Assembly: GCA_043777595.1 (NCBI GenBank)
Contig: JAYWHT010000013.1
Location: forward strand, 6,513 to 70,512
DNA from: JAYVJH01 sp043777595
GTDB lineage: Bacteria; Bacteroidota; Bacteroidia; Cytophagales; Spirosomataceae
DNA: 64,000 nt
Reading direction: 5' to 3'
How positions within the stretch are numbered: the stretch's first letter is position 1; every line of letters begins with the position of its first letter. Of the stretch, positions 50,378 to 59,781 are shown piece by piece. The position numbers were made by a program, and so were the translations under genes. The notes under the pieces were generated by a model, which was not told where the DNA came from, did no database searches, and worked only from the letters and a program-made list of their open reading frames with translations.

Positions 50378-52135
50378 ATGAAAACCAAACTGTATATTTT
50401 CCTCTTTCTTTCATTCCTTCATTTGTTCGTACAAGCGCAAGCCCAAACGCAAACTACCTATTGCAACCCAATGGATATTGGGTATAGGTATAATTTTGAG
50501 CAAATGAACGAAAAAATATCCTATCGGTCTGGTGCTGACCCTGTTATAGTCAATCATAAAGGCGAATATTATCTGTTTGTAACAATTTCGGGGGGCTGGT
50601 GGCATTCCAAAGACTTAGTAAGCTGGGATTATGTTACGCCCGACCACTGGCCTATGGAAGATATGTGTGCGCCTGCGGCGATGTCTGTCAGAGATACGCT
50701 CTATTTGTTTCAATCAACATTCCAGCAGCGGCCTATTTTTTATAGTACCGAACCCGAAAAGGGCAAACTCAAATTTGTCAATCGTTGGCTGCCGCAGTTA
50801 CCCAAAGACATTGGGCCATGGGACCCCGCACTTTTTCAAGACCCCGATACAGACCGTTGGTTTATGTACTGGGGGTCGTCTAATGTATATCCGATTTTTG
50901 GGGCAGAATTAGACAAAAAAAACAAACTTACTTACAAAGGCGACTACAAAGCCATGTTTTGGCTCGACCCTTATCAGCATGGTTGGGAGCGGTTTGGCCC
51001 AAACCACGAAGACAAAATCAAACCTTTTACCGAAGGCGCATGGATGACCAAACACAATGGCAAATATTACCTACAATATGCCGCCCCAGGCACTGAATAC
51101 AATGTTTACGGCAATGGCACATACATAGGCAACGACCCGATGGGGCCGTTTAGCTATGCTCCTTATAATCCTATTTCGTATCGGCCTGGTGGCTATATGA
51201 CTGGCACGGGGCATGGCAATACTTTTCAAGACAAATACGGTAACTATTGGAATACAGGCACACCGTGGCTGGCTGTGAATTGGCCGATGGAACGCCGTAT
51301 TTCGATGTTTCCTGCGGGTTTTGACCAAGACAACCAACTATTTGCCAATACTCGTTTTGGCGACTGGCCACAGTATTTACCAACTGGCAAATGGGATAAA
51401 AAAGATGCGTTGTTTACGGGCTGGATGTTACTTTCGTACAAAAAACCTGTGAGCGTTTCGTCTCAGCAAGACACCGTTCATGTAGCTCAAAACCTAACTG
51501 ACGAAGGCCGACAGACGTATTGGGTGGCCAAACAAAACCGTGCAGGCGAAAATGTGGTCATTGACCTCGAACAAGAGGCCGACGTAAAGGCCGTTCAGGT
51601 CAATTTTATTGACTACAAAAACAATGTATTCGATTCTGATTCAACGGTTTATACACAATTCAAAATCTTAGGCTCGACCGATAACAAAACTTGGACACTA
51701 CTCCGAGATCTTAGCCACGAACCCAAACGAGACCGTGCCTGTGCCTACATCGAACTCTCGAAACCAGCCAAGGTACGCTATGTAAAATATGAGCATATTT
51801 TTGTAAAAGCCGTCAATTTGGCGATTGGCGAAATTAGAATATTTGGTAATGCTTATGGCAAAAAACCAGAAACGCCCACTAACTTTGTGGCCAAACGCCA
51901 AAAAGACGACCGAAATGCTGATATTAAGTGGAATAAAGTGGCTGGTGCAGTTGGTTACAATGTTTTGTGGGGCATTGCACCCAACAAATTATACCAAACC
52001 TACCAAGTCTATGCCGACCAGCCCAATGTTTTAGAAATCAGGGCTTTGAACAAAGGTGTAAACTATTATTATGCCATCGAAGCTTTCAACGAAAATGGTG
52101 TTTCGGCGGTAAGTGGGATAGTAAGCGATAAATGA
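50378..52135 (+). CDS. Secreted family 43 glycoside hydrolase with C-terminal carbohydrate-binding and Fn3-like domains
   Basis: A 585-residue secreted protein (signal MKTKLYIFLFLSFLHLFVQAQA). The five-bladed propeller has SGADPVIVNHKGEYYLFVT (catalytic base Asp), PWDPALFQDPDTDRWFMYWG (pKa modulator Asp region), and FTEGAWMTKHNGKYYLQYA (catalytic Glu region). Residues near 365-500 form an F5/8-type discoidin domain, and the last 85 residues an Fn3-like domain (NADIKWNKVAGAVGYNVLWG). The expected substrate is an arabinan or xylan chain; no SusCD pair is beside it. Confidence 0.85.
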   Translation: MKTKLYIFLFLSFLHLFVQAQAQTQTTYCNPMDIGYRYNFEQMNEKISYRSGADPVIVNHKGEYYLFVTISGGWWHSKDLVSWDYVTPDHWPMEDMCAPAAMSVRDTLYLFQSTFQQRPIFYSTEPEKGKLKFVNRWLPQLPKDIGPWDPALFQDPDTDRWFMYWGSSNVYPIFGAELDKKNKLTYKGDYKAMFWLDPYQHGWERFGPNHEDKIKPFTEGAWMTKHNGKYYLQYAAPGTEYNVYGNGTYIGNDPMGPFSYAPYNPISYRPGGYMTGTGHGNTFQDKYGNYWNTGTPWLAVNWPMERRISMFPAGFDQDNQLFANTRFGDWPQYLPTGKWDKKDALFTGWMLLSYKKPVSVSSQQDTVHVAQNLTDEGRQTYWVAKQNRAGENVVIDLEQEADVKAVQVNFIDYKNNVFDSDSTVYTQFKILGSTDNKTWTLLRDLSHEPKRDRACAYIELSKPAKVRYVKYEHIFVKAVNLAIGEIRIFGNAYGKKPETPTNFVAKRQKDDRNADIKWNKVAGAVGYNVLWGIAPNKLYQTYQVYADQPNVLEIRALNKGVNYYYAIEAFNENGVSAVSGIVSDK

Positions 52136-52157
52136 TTTTAAAACAACTCAAAATTAA

Positions 52158-52871
52158 ATGCTAATTATTCCAGCAATAGACCTCATTGAGGGCAAATGTG
52201 TGCGACTGACACAGGGTGATTATTCCCAAAAAACAATCTACAACGAAAACCCCGTAGAGGTAGCAAAAGAGTTTGAAGATGCTGGCCTGACACATTTACA
52301 TTTGGTGGACTTGGACGGGGCAAAAGCCAAAAAGGTAATCAACTGGAAAGTATTGGAACGGATTGCGACTCAAACCAAACTCAACATAGATTTTGGCGGA
52401 GGGGTACAGTCAGGCGGTGATTTGAAGACTGTTTTTGAGTCGGGAGCAAAGCAGGTAACGGGCGGGAGCATTGCCGTCAAAAATCCTGAACTATTTGAAA
52501 ACTGGCTAAAAACCTACGGCAACGAGCGGATTATATTGGGCGCCGATGCCCGCAATGAACGAGTGGCAGTAAGTGGTTGGGAAGAAGGTACGGCGATTTG
52601 GGTCTATGATTTTGTCGAAGAATGGGTTGCAAAAGGCGTGCGCTATACCGTCAGTACAGATGTAGCCAAAGATGGGTTACTACAAGGGCCGTCGTTTGAC
52701 CTCTACAAAAATCTACAAGAACGCTGCCCCGATTTACAGATTGTAGCCAGCGGCGGCATAAGCAACATGGCCGATTTGGAAAAGCTATCAGAAACAAACA
52801 TCTACGGTGTAATAGTCGGCAAGGCTATTTACGAAGGGCGTATCGCTCTGGTTGATTTATTGCGATTTTGA
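52158..52871 (+). CDS. hisA: HisA, phosphoribosylformimino-5-aminoimidazole carboxamide ribotide isomerase
   Basis: A 237-residue TIM barrel. The catalytic aspartates are in IPAIDLIEGKCVRLTQGDY (D7) and STDVAKDGLLQGP. Phosphate loops DFGGGVQSG and ASGGISNMADL are present. It opens the ribose ring of ProFAR in histidine biosynthesis. Other his genes are not here, so hisA is separate from the usual operon. A degraded IS region follows. Confidence 0.94.
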   Translation: MLIIPAIDLIEGKCVRLTQGDYSQKTIYNENPVEVAKEFEDAGLTHLHLVDLDGAKAKKVINWKVLERIATQTKLNIDFGGGVQSGGDLKTVFESGAKQVTGGSIAVKNPELFENWLKTYGNERIILGADARNERVAVSGWEEGTAIWVYDFVEEWVAKGVRYTVSTDVAKDGLLQGPSFDLYKNLQERCPDLQIVASGGISNMADLEKLSETNIYGVIVGKAIYEGRIALVDLLRF

Positions 52872-53142
52872 TTTTGATGTATGCACCAAGTAAGATAGAA
52901 GTTGGTATTTTTATCTTATTACAGAGGTACGAAGACATAGAGTTACATAACGAATGATTGCAAACTCTTGGTGTAATGACTTGAATTGCCCCAACATTTT
53001 TATTTTTAGAGTATATTTTGAAATTTAAAAATTTGTATTAAAATAAGAATCGCCGTACTTTTGTTTGGCCAAAAACGTAGGTATAATGAAGCAGAAACTT
53101 CAAAAATTCATTGATAATCAATAGTAAGTTATTGATAAAATA
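52872..53142. other. Gene-free lead-in to the IS remnant
   Basis: AT-rich, with no coding stretch that matches a known family. It may contain the 5' end and left terminus of the decayed IS5-like element, but no terminal repeat could be recognised. Confidence 0.5.
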
Positions 53143-54024
53143 TTGAACGACTGCATGGGTAGCGCCGAAAAGAAAATACAAACATACTCTAAGAGTAATT
53201 TTAGAGACTACTTTTTTATAAACGATACAGGTATTCAATGGAGAAATTTAGATGATAAATTTCTGCCTTCGGAAGCCGTTTTTTGTCGCAGCGACGTACC
53301 TTCATTTTACTCAGTTAAAGTCACGTGGTATTTGGAAAAAAATACTTGACTCTGTGGTAAAAACTAAATGAATTTTTGAAAGTAGAGAACGCAACCCAAA
53401 TTTGTTAGCTACTGATAGTCAGTCAATTAGAATAATATATTTTATTAGCCAAGAAATGGAAATTGATCTTGATAAAAATGCAAATGCTACCCATGAAGAC
53501 GAAAACGGACGATTCTGTGAGGCCGCCTGTGAGGTTGATACACAAGGATTACCATTTTCAATAAAAGTTACAGCCGCTAATATTTCAGATACTCAAGCAA
53601 GTATTTTACCAGTTGATTTACTAAAAAAGAAAGTACCCCGTTTAGAAAAAATTACAGCAGACATGGATTACAAAAACGCATTTATAGAACACGTAAGGAG
53701 TCGTGTATTTATAGTCTGATGTCGTGAGTTAAATACAATGCTGTTAATCAGTAAGTTATCAAAATTAAAACACCGTATTAGTTCCGAACAAGTACTTAAA
53801 TCTCAATCATAAATGGGAAGTAGAAATTGCACAAAAACAAGAATCAGTACAAGGGTTTTTTCCACAGAAAAACCGATGGCAGGTAGAAATAAGTTTTAGA
53901 TGGCTAAACCGCACGGGCGACTCCGTTTTGGCGCAGATTATATAGAGATGTAGAAAAAACGATAGTTTCGGCCAAAGCCATATTGCAAATTGTATTTATC
54001 TCATTCATTATCAACAAACTATAA
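53143..54024 (+). pseudogene. Degraded IS5-family transposase, interrupted by a 106-bp repeat
   Basis: Fragments in several frames in the right order: N-terminal GIQWRNLDDKFLP and YSVKVTWYLEK near 53143-53350; LLATDSQSIRIIYFISQEM with AIKVTAA-like SIKVTAANISDTQ and MDYKNAFIEHV to 53693; then KWEVEIAQKQESVQGFFPQK, NRWQVEISFRWLN and VEKTIV.. to 54024. These are the DDE motifs of an IS5-type transposase. Stops and frameshifts make it dead. The 106-bp repeat lies exactly between the two coding halves. Confidence 0.85.
53694..53799 (+). repeat. 106-bp dispersed repeat, copy C, inside the IS5-like pseudogene
   Basis: Starts taagg and ends cttaa, the same length and strand as 14090-14195. It follows immediately after the EHV codons of the transposase and precedes its KWEVEIAQ part, so it inserted after the IS arrived. 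Confidence 0.88.
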
Positions 54025-54734
54025 TTCCAAAACGAACTCTCAGACTATTTGACAAAAATATTTATTCAAAACACAGAAGCTTTACGTCCAGATAGGGCGT
54101 TTGCCAGAAAACCAGACAAATATAGAACCAAGAAAAAGCCCAAAATAATGAAAAATAGAAAAACAAATACATGATGTGTACCTTAACTCAATGACATTGA
54201 CCGACCGACTGCAAGGAAACTATCAGATAGAAACCCCCGACAGCACGAGTAATAATACAAAATGAAGTTTTGCGGATTCACAAAAGTACTGAAAATCGGG
54301 TATCGGTCTAAAAAAGATAAAGCCACCCGTTCGTGCGAGTGGCCTTATACTGACTATTCCTAAACCCTTAACCTTTTCTACATGAAAAAACTAATTTTAC
54401 TTCTAAAACTAATCTTCACAACTTTAAGACTTCTGGCTGTGAACAAAGTAACATTTTTATAAAAAATATTTTTTGTAGCTTTCACCTTAAAGTTCAATTT
54501 CTCTTTCGATTAACTGATGCACAAATTTGATACTTATTTTATTATTATCCAAATTTATATTTTCATTGATTGACCAATCGCTTTGTACTTTATTTTAAAT
54601 TACTTGATTTATAGGCTTATATATTAGTATAATTATTATTTGAACAATATAATATTTTAAAAAATGGGCTTTTACATAATAATAATATTTTTTAAAATAT
54701 TATTATTATTTTCACTAATACTCAAAAAGTACAA
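54025..54734. other. Decayed intergenic DNA with an SusC-like gene-start remnant
   Basis: No intact gene. At 54382-54462 an ATG opens MKKLILLLKLIFTTLRLLAV and stops after 26 codons, preceded by the ttaaccttttctac that typically stands before SusC-type genes, so it is a cut-off receptor-gene start. A gccac/gtggc hairpin lies near 54322-54343. An AT-only 14-bp palindrome at 54678-54707 may terminate pth. Confidence 0.5.
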
Positions 54735-55295
54735 TTATTGATTAGAATTGTTCATTGCCTTATCAATGCCCAAAGTACAAAAATCAGTTATTATTTTGCA
54801 GGCTCTGTCCAAATCTATAACAATGCCAGCCATTTCGTTGTCAGAAAAATTACTCAAAACATATTCAACTTGCCGCCCCCTCGGAAAGTTGCTACCTACA
54901 CCAAACCTCAGCCGAGCGTATTCGGGCGTACCCAATATTTCTTCAATGTTTCTGAGTCCGTTGTGGCCGCCATGCGATCCTTTGGGTTTAAGACGCAAAA
55001 TACCGTAGTCAAGTTGTAGCTCATCGACCAAAACCAATACATTTTCTTTCTCAACTTTCAATCCGTCCATATAATACCGCAATGCTTTTCCACTTAGATT
55101 CATGTACGTTGTGGGCTTTATGACGTAAATTTGATTTCCTCTAATTTTAAATTCAGTCGTATAGGCCAGTTTATTTATCGTAAACTTGGCCTCGTTGTTG
55201 GCCGCCAGTCGGTCGGCAATCATAAAGCCAATGTTGTGGCGTGTAAAAAGGTACTCGGGGCCAATGTTGCCAAGACCAACGATAAGGCATTTCAT
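54735..55295 (-). CDS. pth: Peptidyl-tRNA hydrolase
   Basis: A 186-residue enzyme releasing peptides from stalled peptidyl-tRNA. LIVGLGNIGPEYLFTRHNIGF contains N10 and H20; KPTTYMNLSG and KGSHGGHNGLRNIEE are the binding loops; RLRFGVGSN follows. All catalytic positions are present. It starts 14 nt from the OsmC gene, same strand, so probably one operon. The 3' end lies beside a T-rich and A-rich palindrome. Confidence 0.96.
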   Translation of the reverse strand: MKCLIVGLGNIGPEYLFTRHNIGFMIADRLAANNEAKFTINKLAYTTEFKIRGNQIYVIKPTTYMNLSGKALRYYMDGLKVEKENVLVLVDELQLDYGILRLKPKGSHGGHNGLRNIEEILGTPEYARLRFGVGSNFPRGRQVEYVLSNFSDNEMAGIVIDLDRACKIITDFCTLGIDKAMNNSNQ

Positions 55296-55309
55296 AAATG
55301 TATTGCTAT

Positions 55310-55723
55310 TTATTTCCAGACAAAACTAACGGCTTGTTCAATGTCGGGGTGGAGACTCAATGCAACGGGGCAAGTATGTGCAGCTCGTATCAGACTGGCT
55401 TTTTCATTTTCTTCTAATTGTCTGTCAGTCAGCAAATTGATTATAATTTCTATTTTGGCAATACGCCGAGGTGAGTCTGCCGACATGCCTTTGGTGATGT
55501 CCATTTCAGAGCCTTTGAGTTCGATTCCGTCTCTGCGGGCGGCTATGCCCATTATTGTCATCATGCAGCTACCGAGCGCAGTAGCTACCAGATCAGTAGG
55601 CGAAAAAGCCTCCCCTTTGCCGTTGTTGTCGGTCGGGGCATCGGTCAAAATCGTTGTGCCAGACTGTAAATGAGTGGCTTGGGTGCGTAAATCGCCTTGA
55701 TAGATAGTGTGTGCGGTTGGCAT
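55310..55723 (-). CDS. OsmC-family peroxiredoxin-like protein
   Basis: 137 residues from ATG 55723; the frame is open further upstream but passes through AT-rich leader with no conservation. The family's GEAFSPTDLVATALGSCMM carries the first catalytic Cys, with a second in HTCPVALSLHPDIE. It reduces organic hydroperoxides in the cytoplasm (OsmC/YhfA type). It heads the OsmC-pth operon. Confidence 0.87.
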   Translation of the reverse strand: MPTAHTIYQGDLRTQATHLQSGTTILTDAPTDNNGKGEAFSPTDLVATALGSCMMTIMGIAARRDGIELKGSEMDITKGMSADSPRRIAKIEIIINLLTDRQLEENEKASLIRAAHTCPVALSLHPDIEQAVSFVWK

Positions 55724-55894
55724 ATAATAAAAGCAGTGTTTGTAGAGAATAATAATTTCATGTAGTGTCAGTAAGCTACTCATTGATTTTATCTTGAACC
55801 ATATATCTTTAAAAATAGTTTGTTTATTGTATCCGATTACTTTAATTTTATGAAAAATTTGTGCAGTACAAAGCATCTATCAGGCCATTTTGCT

Positions 55895-56686
55895 ATGAAA
55901 AAAATAATTGCGGCACTACTTTTAGTCGTTCTGGCTGGCTACGGAGTCAATGCCCAGCGCAAAGTACAGCCTACCACCACCACTCGGGCAGCGGCACGTA
56001 GTTCGGTTTCCAAAATAAAAGATGAAAGTATAGACTACTCGTCTGTCCTTACCTTTGGGGCAACAACCAATACCAGTGCAGGGCTACTTGGCGGGTTTGT
56101 AGTCAGAAAAGCCAACAGATTAGAAAACACACTCTTCGGTAAAACACAGTTTAGATACTTGGCTTTGGAAATCGTCAATGTGCGCCACCCCAAAGAAGTA
56201 CCCACACCAGCAGGTACGGGCGAGCGGTTTACGCCCGGCAAACAAAATTATTTATTTGCAGTACGCCCTCAATATGGCCGAGAAATAGTATTTTCGAGTC
56301 GTAATGGCGACGAGGGTATCGCCATCAATGGTATTTTGGCCGCTGGTTTGTCGTTGGGTATTGTCAAACCCTACTACGTGCGTTATCAAGTGAGGCCGGG
56401 CATTATCAAAACTGAGCCGTACAACCCCACCACACAGTCGTTGGAGAGTATTTTGGGCAAAGGTGGTTTTTTACAAGGATTGGACAAATCTCAAATACTA
56501 CCAGGTATTAACTTCAAAGCAGCGTTGAGTTTTGAACTAAGTGCTTTTCGTAGCAATCTGACAGGAATTGAGGTAGGTTTTTTGGCTGAAATATTTTCGT
56601 CAAAAGCCGTCATTATGCCACTTGCCGACAACAAGAGTACTTTCACTTCTGCATACGTTACTGTTTATTTTGGGTCAAAAAAGTAA
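55895..56686 (+). CDS. Exported protein, probable outer-membrane beta-barrel
   Basis: 263 residues from ATG 55895 with signal peptide (MKKIIAALLLVVLAGYGVNAQ). The mature chain alternates short hydrophobic strands with polar turns (FGATTNTSAGLLGGFVVRK, FRYLALEIVNVRHP, YLFAVRPQYGREIVFSS). It ends in an aromatic strand (SAYVTVYFGSKK), as outer-membrane barrels do. Precise family not known. It is 59 nt upstream of lipA on the same strand. Confidence 0.68.
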   Translation: MKKIIAALLLVVLAGYGVNAQRKVQPTTTTRAAARSSVSKIKDESIDYSSVLTFGATTNTSAGLLGGFVVRKANRLENTLFGKTQFRYLALEIVNVRHPKEVPTPAGTGERFTPGKQNYLFAVRPQYGREIVFSSRNGDEGIAINGILAAGLSLGIVKPYYVRYQVRPGIIKTEPYNPTTQSLESILGKGGFLQGLDKSQILPGINFKAALSFELSAFRSNLTGIEVGFLAEIFSSKAVIMPLADNKSTFTSAYVTVYFGSKK

Positions 56687-56745
56687 TACACTAATCTGAC
56701 CCAATCCCCCAAAAAATATAAATCGAGAACTTCAATTTTTTTTGA

Positions 56746-57624
56746 ATGATAGAATTACCAGTAGTCGCCTCTGAAAGGCGAAAAAAACCCGATTGGCTGA
56801 GAGTAAAGCTACCCACCGGCCCCGAATACCGCAAAGTCAGAACAATAGTCAATACTAACAAACTACATACCATCTGTGAAAGTGGCAACTGCCCAAACAT
56901 GGGCGAATGTTGGGGCGAAGGTACGGCTACTTTTATGATTTTGGGCAATATTTGTACCCGTAGCTGTTCGTTTTGTGCAGTGGCCACCGGCCGCCCAACC
57001 GAATACGACATTGACGAGCCTCGCCGTGTGGCCGAGGCTATACAGTTGATGAGTGTAAAGCACGCCGTCATTACGTCCGTAAATAGAGACGAACTCAAAG
57101 ACAAAGGCGCAGAAGTTTGGCACCAGACAGTTATCCAGACCAAAGTACTTAGCCCAAACACTACCATTGAGACACTCATACCCGACACCAAAAGCAACTG
57201 GGAAGCACTCGAACGTATGATTTCGGCAGGGCAAGAAGTAGTATCGCACAACATGGAAACCGTTGAGCGGCTCTACCGAGGTGTGCGACCGCAGGCTCGC
57301 TACGAGCGTAGTTTGGAGCAAATCAGACGGACAAAAGACTATGGCAAACGTACAAAATCGGGTATTATGCTTGGCCTCGGCGAAACCCAAGACGAAGTAC
57401 ACAAAGCCATCGACGACCTTGTAGCCAATGGCCTTGACATACTTACACTCGGCCAATACCTACAACCAACCAAAATGCACCATGAAGTAATAGAATGGAT
57501 AACCCCCGAAATGTTTGACGACTACCGCACCGAAGGGCTGCGCCGTGGGCTAAAATATGTAGAATCGGGGCCGTTGGTGCGGTCGAGCTATCATTCCGAA
57601 CGACACGTAAACGTACCCATTTAG
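56746..57624 (+). CDS. lipA: Lipoyl synthase
   Basis: A 292-residue radical-SAM enzyme inserting two sulfurs into octanoyl-protein. It has the auxiliary-cluster motif CESGNCPNMGEC, the radical-SAM CTRSCSFC (CxxxCxxC), and the C-terminal RSSYHSER. GECWGEGTATFMILGNICTR links them. All eight cluster cysteines seem present. Its stop and the ATG of the lycopene cyclase gene are adjacent (0-nt gap). Confidence 0.97.
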   Translation: MIELPVVASERRKKPDWLRVKLPTGPEYRKVRTIVNTNKLHTICESGNCPNMGECWGEGTATFMILGNICTRSCSFCAVATGRPTEYDIDEPRRVAEAIQLMSVKHAVITSVNRDELKDKGAEVWHQTVIQTKVLSPNTTIETLIPDTKSNWEALERMISAGQEVVSHNMETVERLYRGVRPQARYERSLEQIRRTKDYGKRTKSGIMLGLGETQDEVHKAIDDLVANGLDILTLGQYLQPTKMHHEVIEWITPEMFDDYRTEGLRRGLKYVESGPLVRSSYHSERHVNVPI

Positions 57625-58782
57625 ATGCAACGATACGATTATATAATAGCAGGCGGTGGCTTGGCTGGACTAAGTTTGGCTTATCATATCAATCAGACTG
57701 CTCTGCGTGATAAATCAATACTAATTATAGACAAAGACACCAAAACCCAGAACGATCGTACTTGGTGTTTCTGGGAAAAAGGCGAGGGTATCTTCGAGGC
57801 TGTTGTTGGTCAGAAATGGGATAAGGTATATTTTCATGGTACAGATTTCTCGGCAGTACTCGACATTGGTGATTATCGCTACAAATGTATTCAGGGTATA
57901 AATTTTTATAATTTTGTAAAGGCCGACTTAGCCAAAAACCCAAACATTAGCTTCAAACACGAGCGTATAGAGCGTGTAAAAGACACGTCTAATGGTGGCT
58001 TTGTGATAACAGACCAATCGCAATATATAGCCGATTATGTTTTTGATAGTACCCATACTCTCAAACAAAACCTACCCAAACAACACAATTTATTGCAGCA
58101 CTTCAAGGGCTGGGAGATTGTTACAACAGAACCAGTTTTTGATGTCAGTTGCCCTACCATGATGGACTACCGAGTGGAGCAGCGTGGCCTTGGTGTGCGG
58201 TTTATGTATGTGTTGCCGCAGAGTAGTACCCGTGCTATGGTAGAATATACTGTTTTTTCAGATCAGTTATTGCCTCACGAAGAGTATGAAATCGAATTGA
58301 AAAACTATATTTCAGAATTTTTGCAAATCAAAAACTACACAATAGCACACGTGGAGTATGGCGTTATTCCGATGACTGACGAGCCGACCCCCGACCGTGT
58401 GGGTAGCCATGTAATGCGAATCGGTACGTCGGGGGGTAATGTCAAAGCTTCAACAGGTTATGCTTTTCGGAGAATACAACAGTTTAACAGTCAGATTGTT
58501 AAAAAACTATTGCAAAATAAAGCCCCATTTCATTCGCCCAAAACGATAAAAAACCACTTCAAAAAATGGTTAGATAGCGTACTACTCAATGTACTGCTCC
58601 AAGAAAGGGCATCTGGCAAAGATATTTTTACGGGACTGTATAAAAACAATCCAACGGCCAATCTGTTTGCCTTTTTGGACGAAGACACAAACATCTGGCA
58701 AGATTTCAGAGTGATGAGTACCGCACCTATTTGGGCATTTACCAAAGCCGCCGCCGATGTGATGATGAAGCGTGTTTTATAG
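57625..58782 (+). CDS. crtY: Lycopene cyclase, CrtY/CrtL type
   Basis: A 385-residue FAD-dependent enzyme that closes the ends of lycopene to beta-ionone rings. The N-terminal FAD fingerprint is IIAGGGLAGLSLAY; the family's NDRTWCFWE, MDYRVEQ, FMYVLPQSSTRAMVEYT and IPMTDEPTP are all present. It directly follows lipA with no gap. No other crt gene is nearby, so the yellow-orange pigment path is split. It overlaps the convergent glycosyltransferase stop by 6 nt. Confidence 0.92.
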   Translation: MQRYDYIIAGGGLAGLSLAYHINQTALRDKSILIIDKDTKTQNDRTWCFWEKGEGIFEAVVGQKWDKVYFHGTDFSAVLDIGDYRYKCIQGINFYNFVKADLAKNPNISFKHERIERVKDTSNGGFVITDQSQYIADYVFDSTHTLKQNLPKQHNLLQHFKGWEIVTTEPVFDVSCPTMMDYRVEQRGLGVRFMYVLPQSSTRAMVEYTVFSDQLLPHEEYEIELKNYISEFLQIKNYTIAHVEYGVIPMTDEPTPDRVGSHVMRIGTSGGNVKASTGYAFRRIQQFNSQIVKKLLQNKAPFHSPKTIKNHFKKWLDSVLLNVLLQERASGKDIFTGLYKNNPTANLFAFLDEDTNIWQDFRVMSTAPIWAFTKAAADVMMKRVL

Positions 58783-59781
58783 TTTATCAAAACTCTTTTT
58801 TCCCTTCACAAAATACTCCCAAATTATACTTTTTAAATATATCGTTTTGGGATAATCTATAATGCTCGGTAGGCGTTTCTTATGAAGTTTCGGTACCATA
58901 GCATAAAACACAAAATGCGCTCTGATAATAGCCCAAATATTTTTAAAGTCTGCTTTTGGCAAAAATCTTATGGCCGAAACACCATCTAATACGAGTCTTT
59001 GTAAAATGATTGACCAGACCTTATCGTCGGGTAAATTTTTATAGAGCATTGCCAAGTTGTTGCGGTAATTAAGATACGTTTTGAAAGGACTTGTTACAGG
59101 CAAAGTACCCCCGCCAACATGAAATACCGCAGAGTCGGCGCAATAATAAACCTGTCGCCCAGCCAGTTGTATGCGCCAGCACAAATCTATTTCTTCAAAA
59201 TGGGCAAAAAATAATTCGTCAAAGCCTCCTAATTGATGAAACACCGTTGCTCTAACAAATAAGCAAGCCCCAGAAGCCCAACCAATAGCTCGATTGTCGT
59301 TATATTGGCCTGTATCAACTTCGCAGCTATCAAAAATCCGCCCACGACAAAAGGCATAGCCTAAGTAGTCTAAAAAACCACCTGAACCGCCTGCATATTC
59401 AAACAAATTTCGGTTATGATAAGCCAACAACTTAGGCTGACAAGCTGCTATTTGTGGCTGGTTATCAAGTAGTTGTACGATTGGCGTTATCCAGTTTGGG
59501 GTTACTTCTACGTCAGAGTTGAGCAATACATAATAGTCTGCTTTGACTTGTGCCAATGCCCTATTGTACCCTCCTGCATAGCCCATATTGGTAGGCAGTT
59601 CGATGAGCGCAATGGCTGGATATTTGCTTTTGAGCCAATCGACAGAGTTGTCGGTCGAGGCATTGTCGGCTACAATAATTTTATTACCAGCCGAATGTGC
59701 TATAACTGATGGTAAAAATTGTTCTAAAAATGACCGACCGTTGTAGTTGAGTATCACAACGGCTACTGTTGAGGTAGCCAT
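58777..59781 (-). CDS. Family 2 glycosyltransferase
   Basis: A 334-residue GT-A-type enzyme. VVILNYNGRSFLEQFLPSV opens it, followed by the acidic sugar-nucleotide site (VADNASTDNSVDWL), YYVLLNSDVEVTPNW with the DxD-like motif, and a C-terminal HFEEIDLCWRIQLAG block. It would extend a surface or wall-associated glycan. Substrate unknown. It follows the YbaB gene by a 1-nt overlap of stop and start, so they are coupled. Confidence 0.88.
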   Translation of the reverse strand: MATSTVAVVILNYNGRSFLEQFLPSVIAHSAGNKIIVADNASTDNSVDWLKSKYPAIALIELPTNMGYAGGYNRALAQVKADYYVLLNSDVEVTPNWITPIVQLLDNQPQIAACQPKLLAYHNRNLFEYAGGSGGFLDYLGYAFCRGRIFDSCEVDTGQYNDNRAIGWASGACLFVRATVFHQLGGFDELFFAHFEEIDLCWRIQLAGRQVYYCADSAVFHVGGGTLPVTSPFKTYLNYRNNLAMLYKNLPDDKVWSIILQRLVLDGVSAIRFLPKADFKNIWAIIRAHFVFYAMVPKLHKKRLPSIIDYPKTIYLKSIIWEYFVKGKKSFDKL

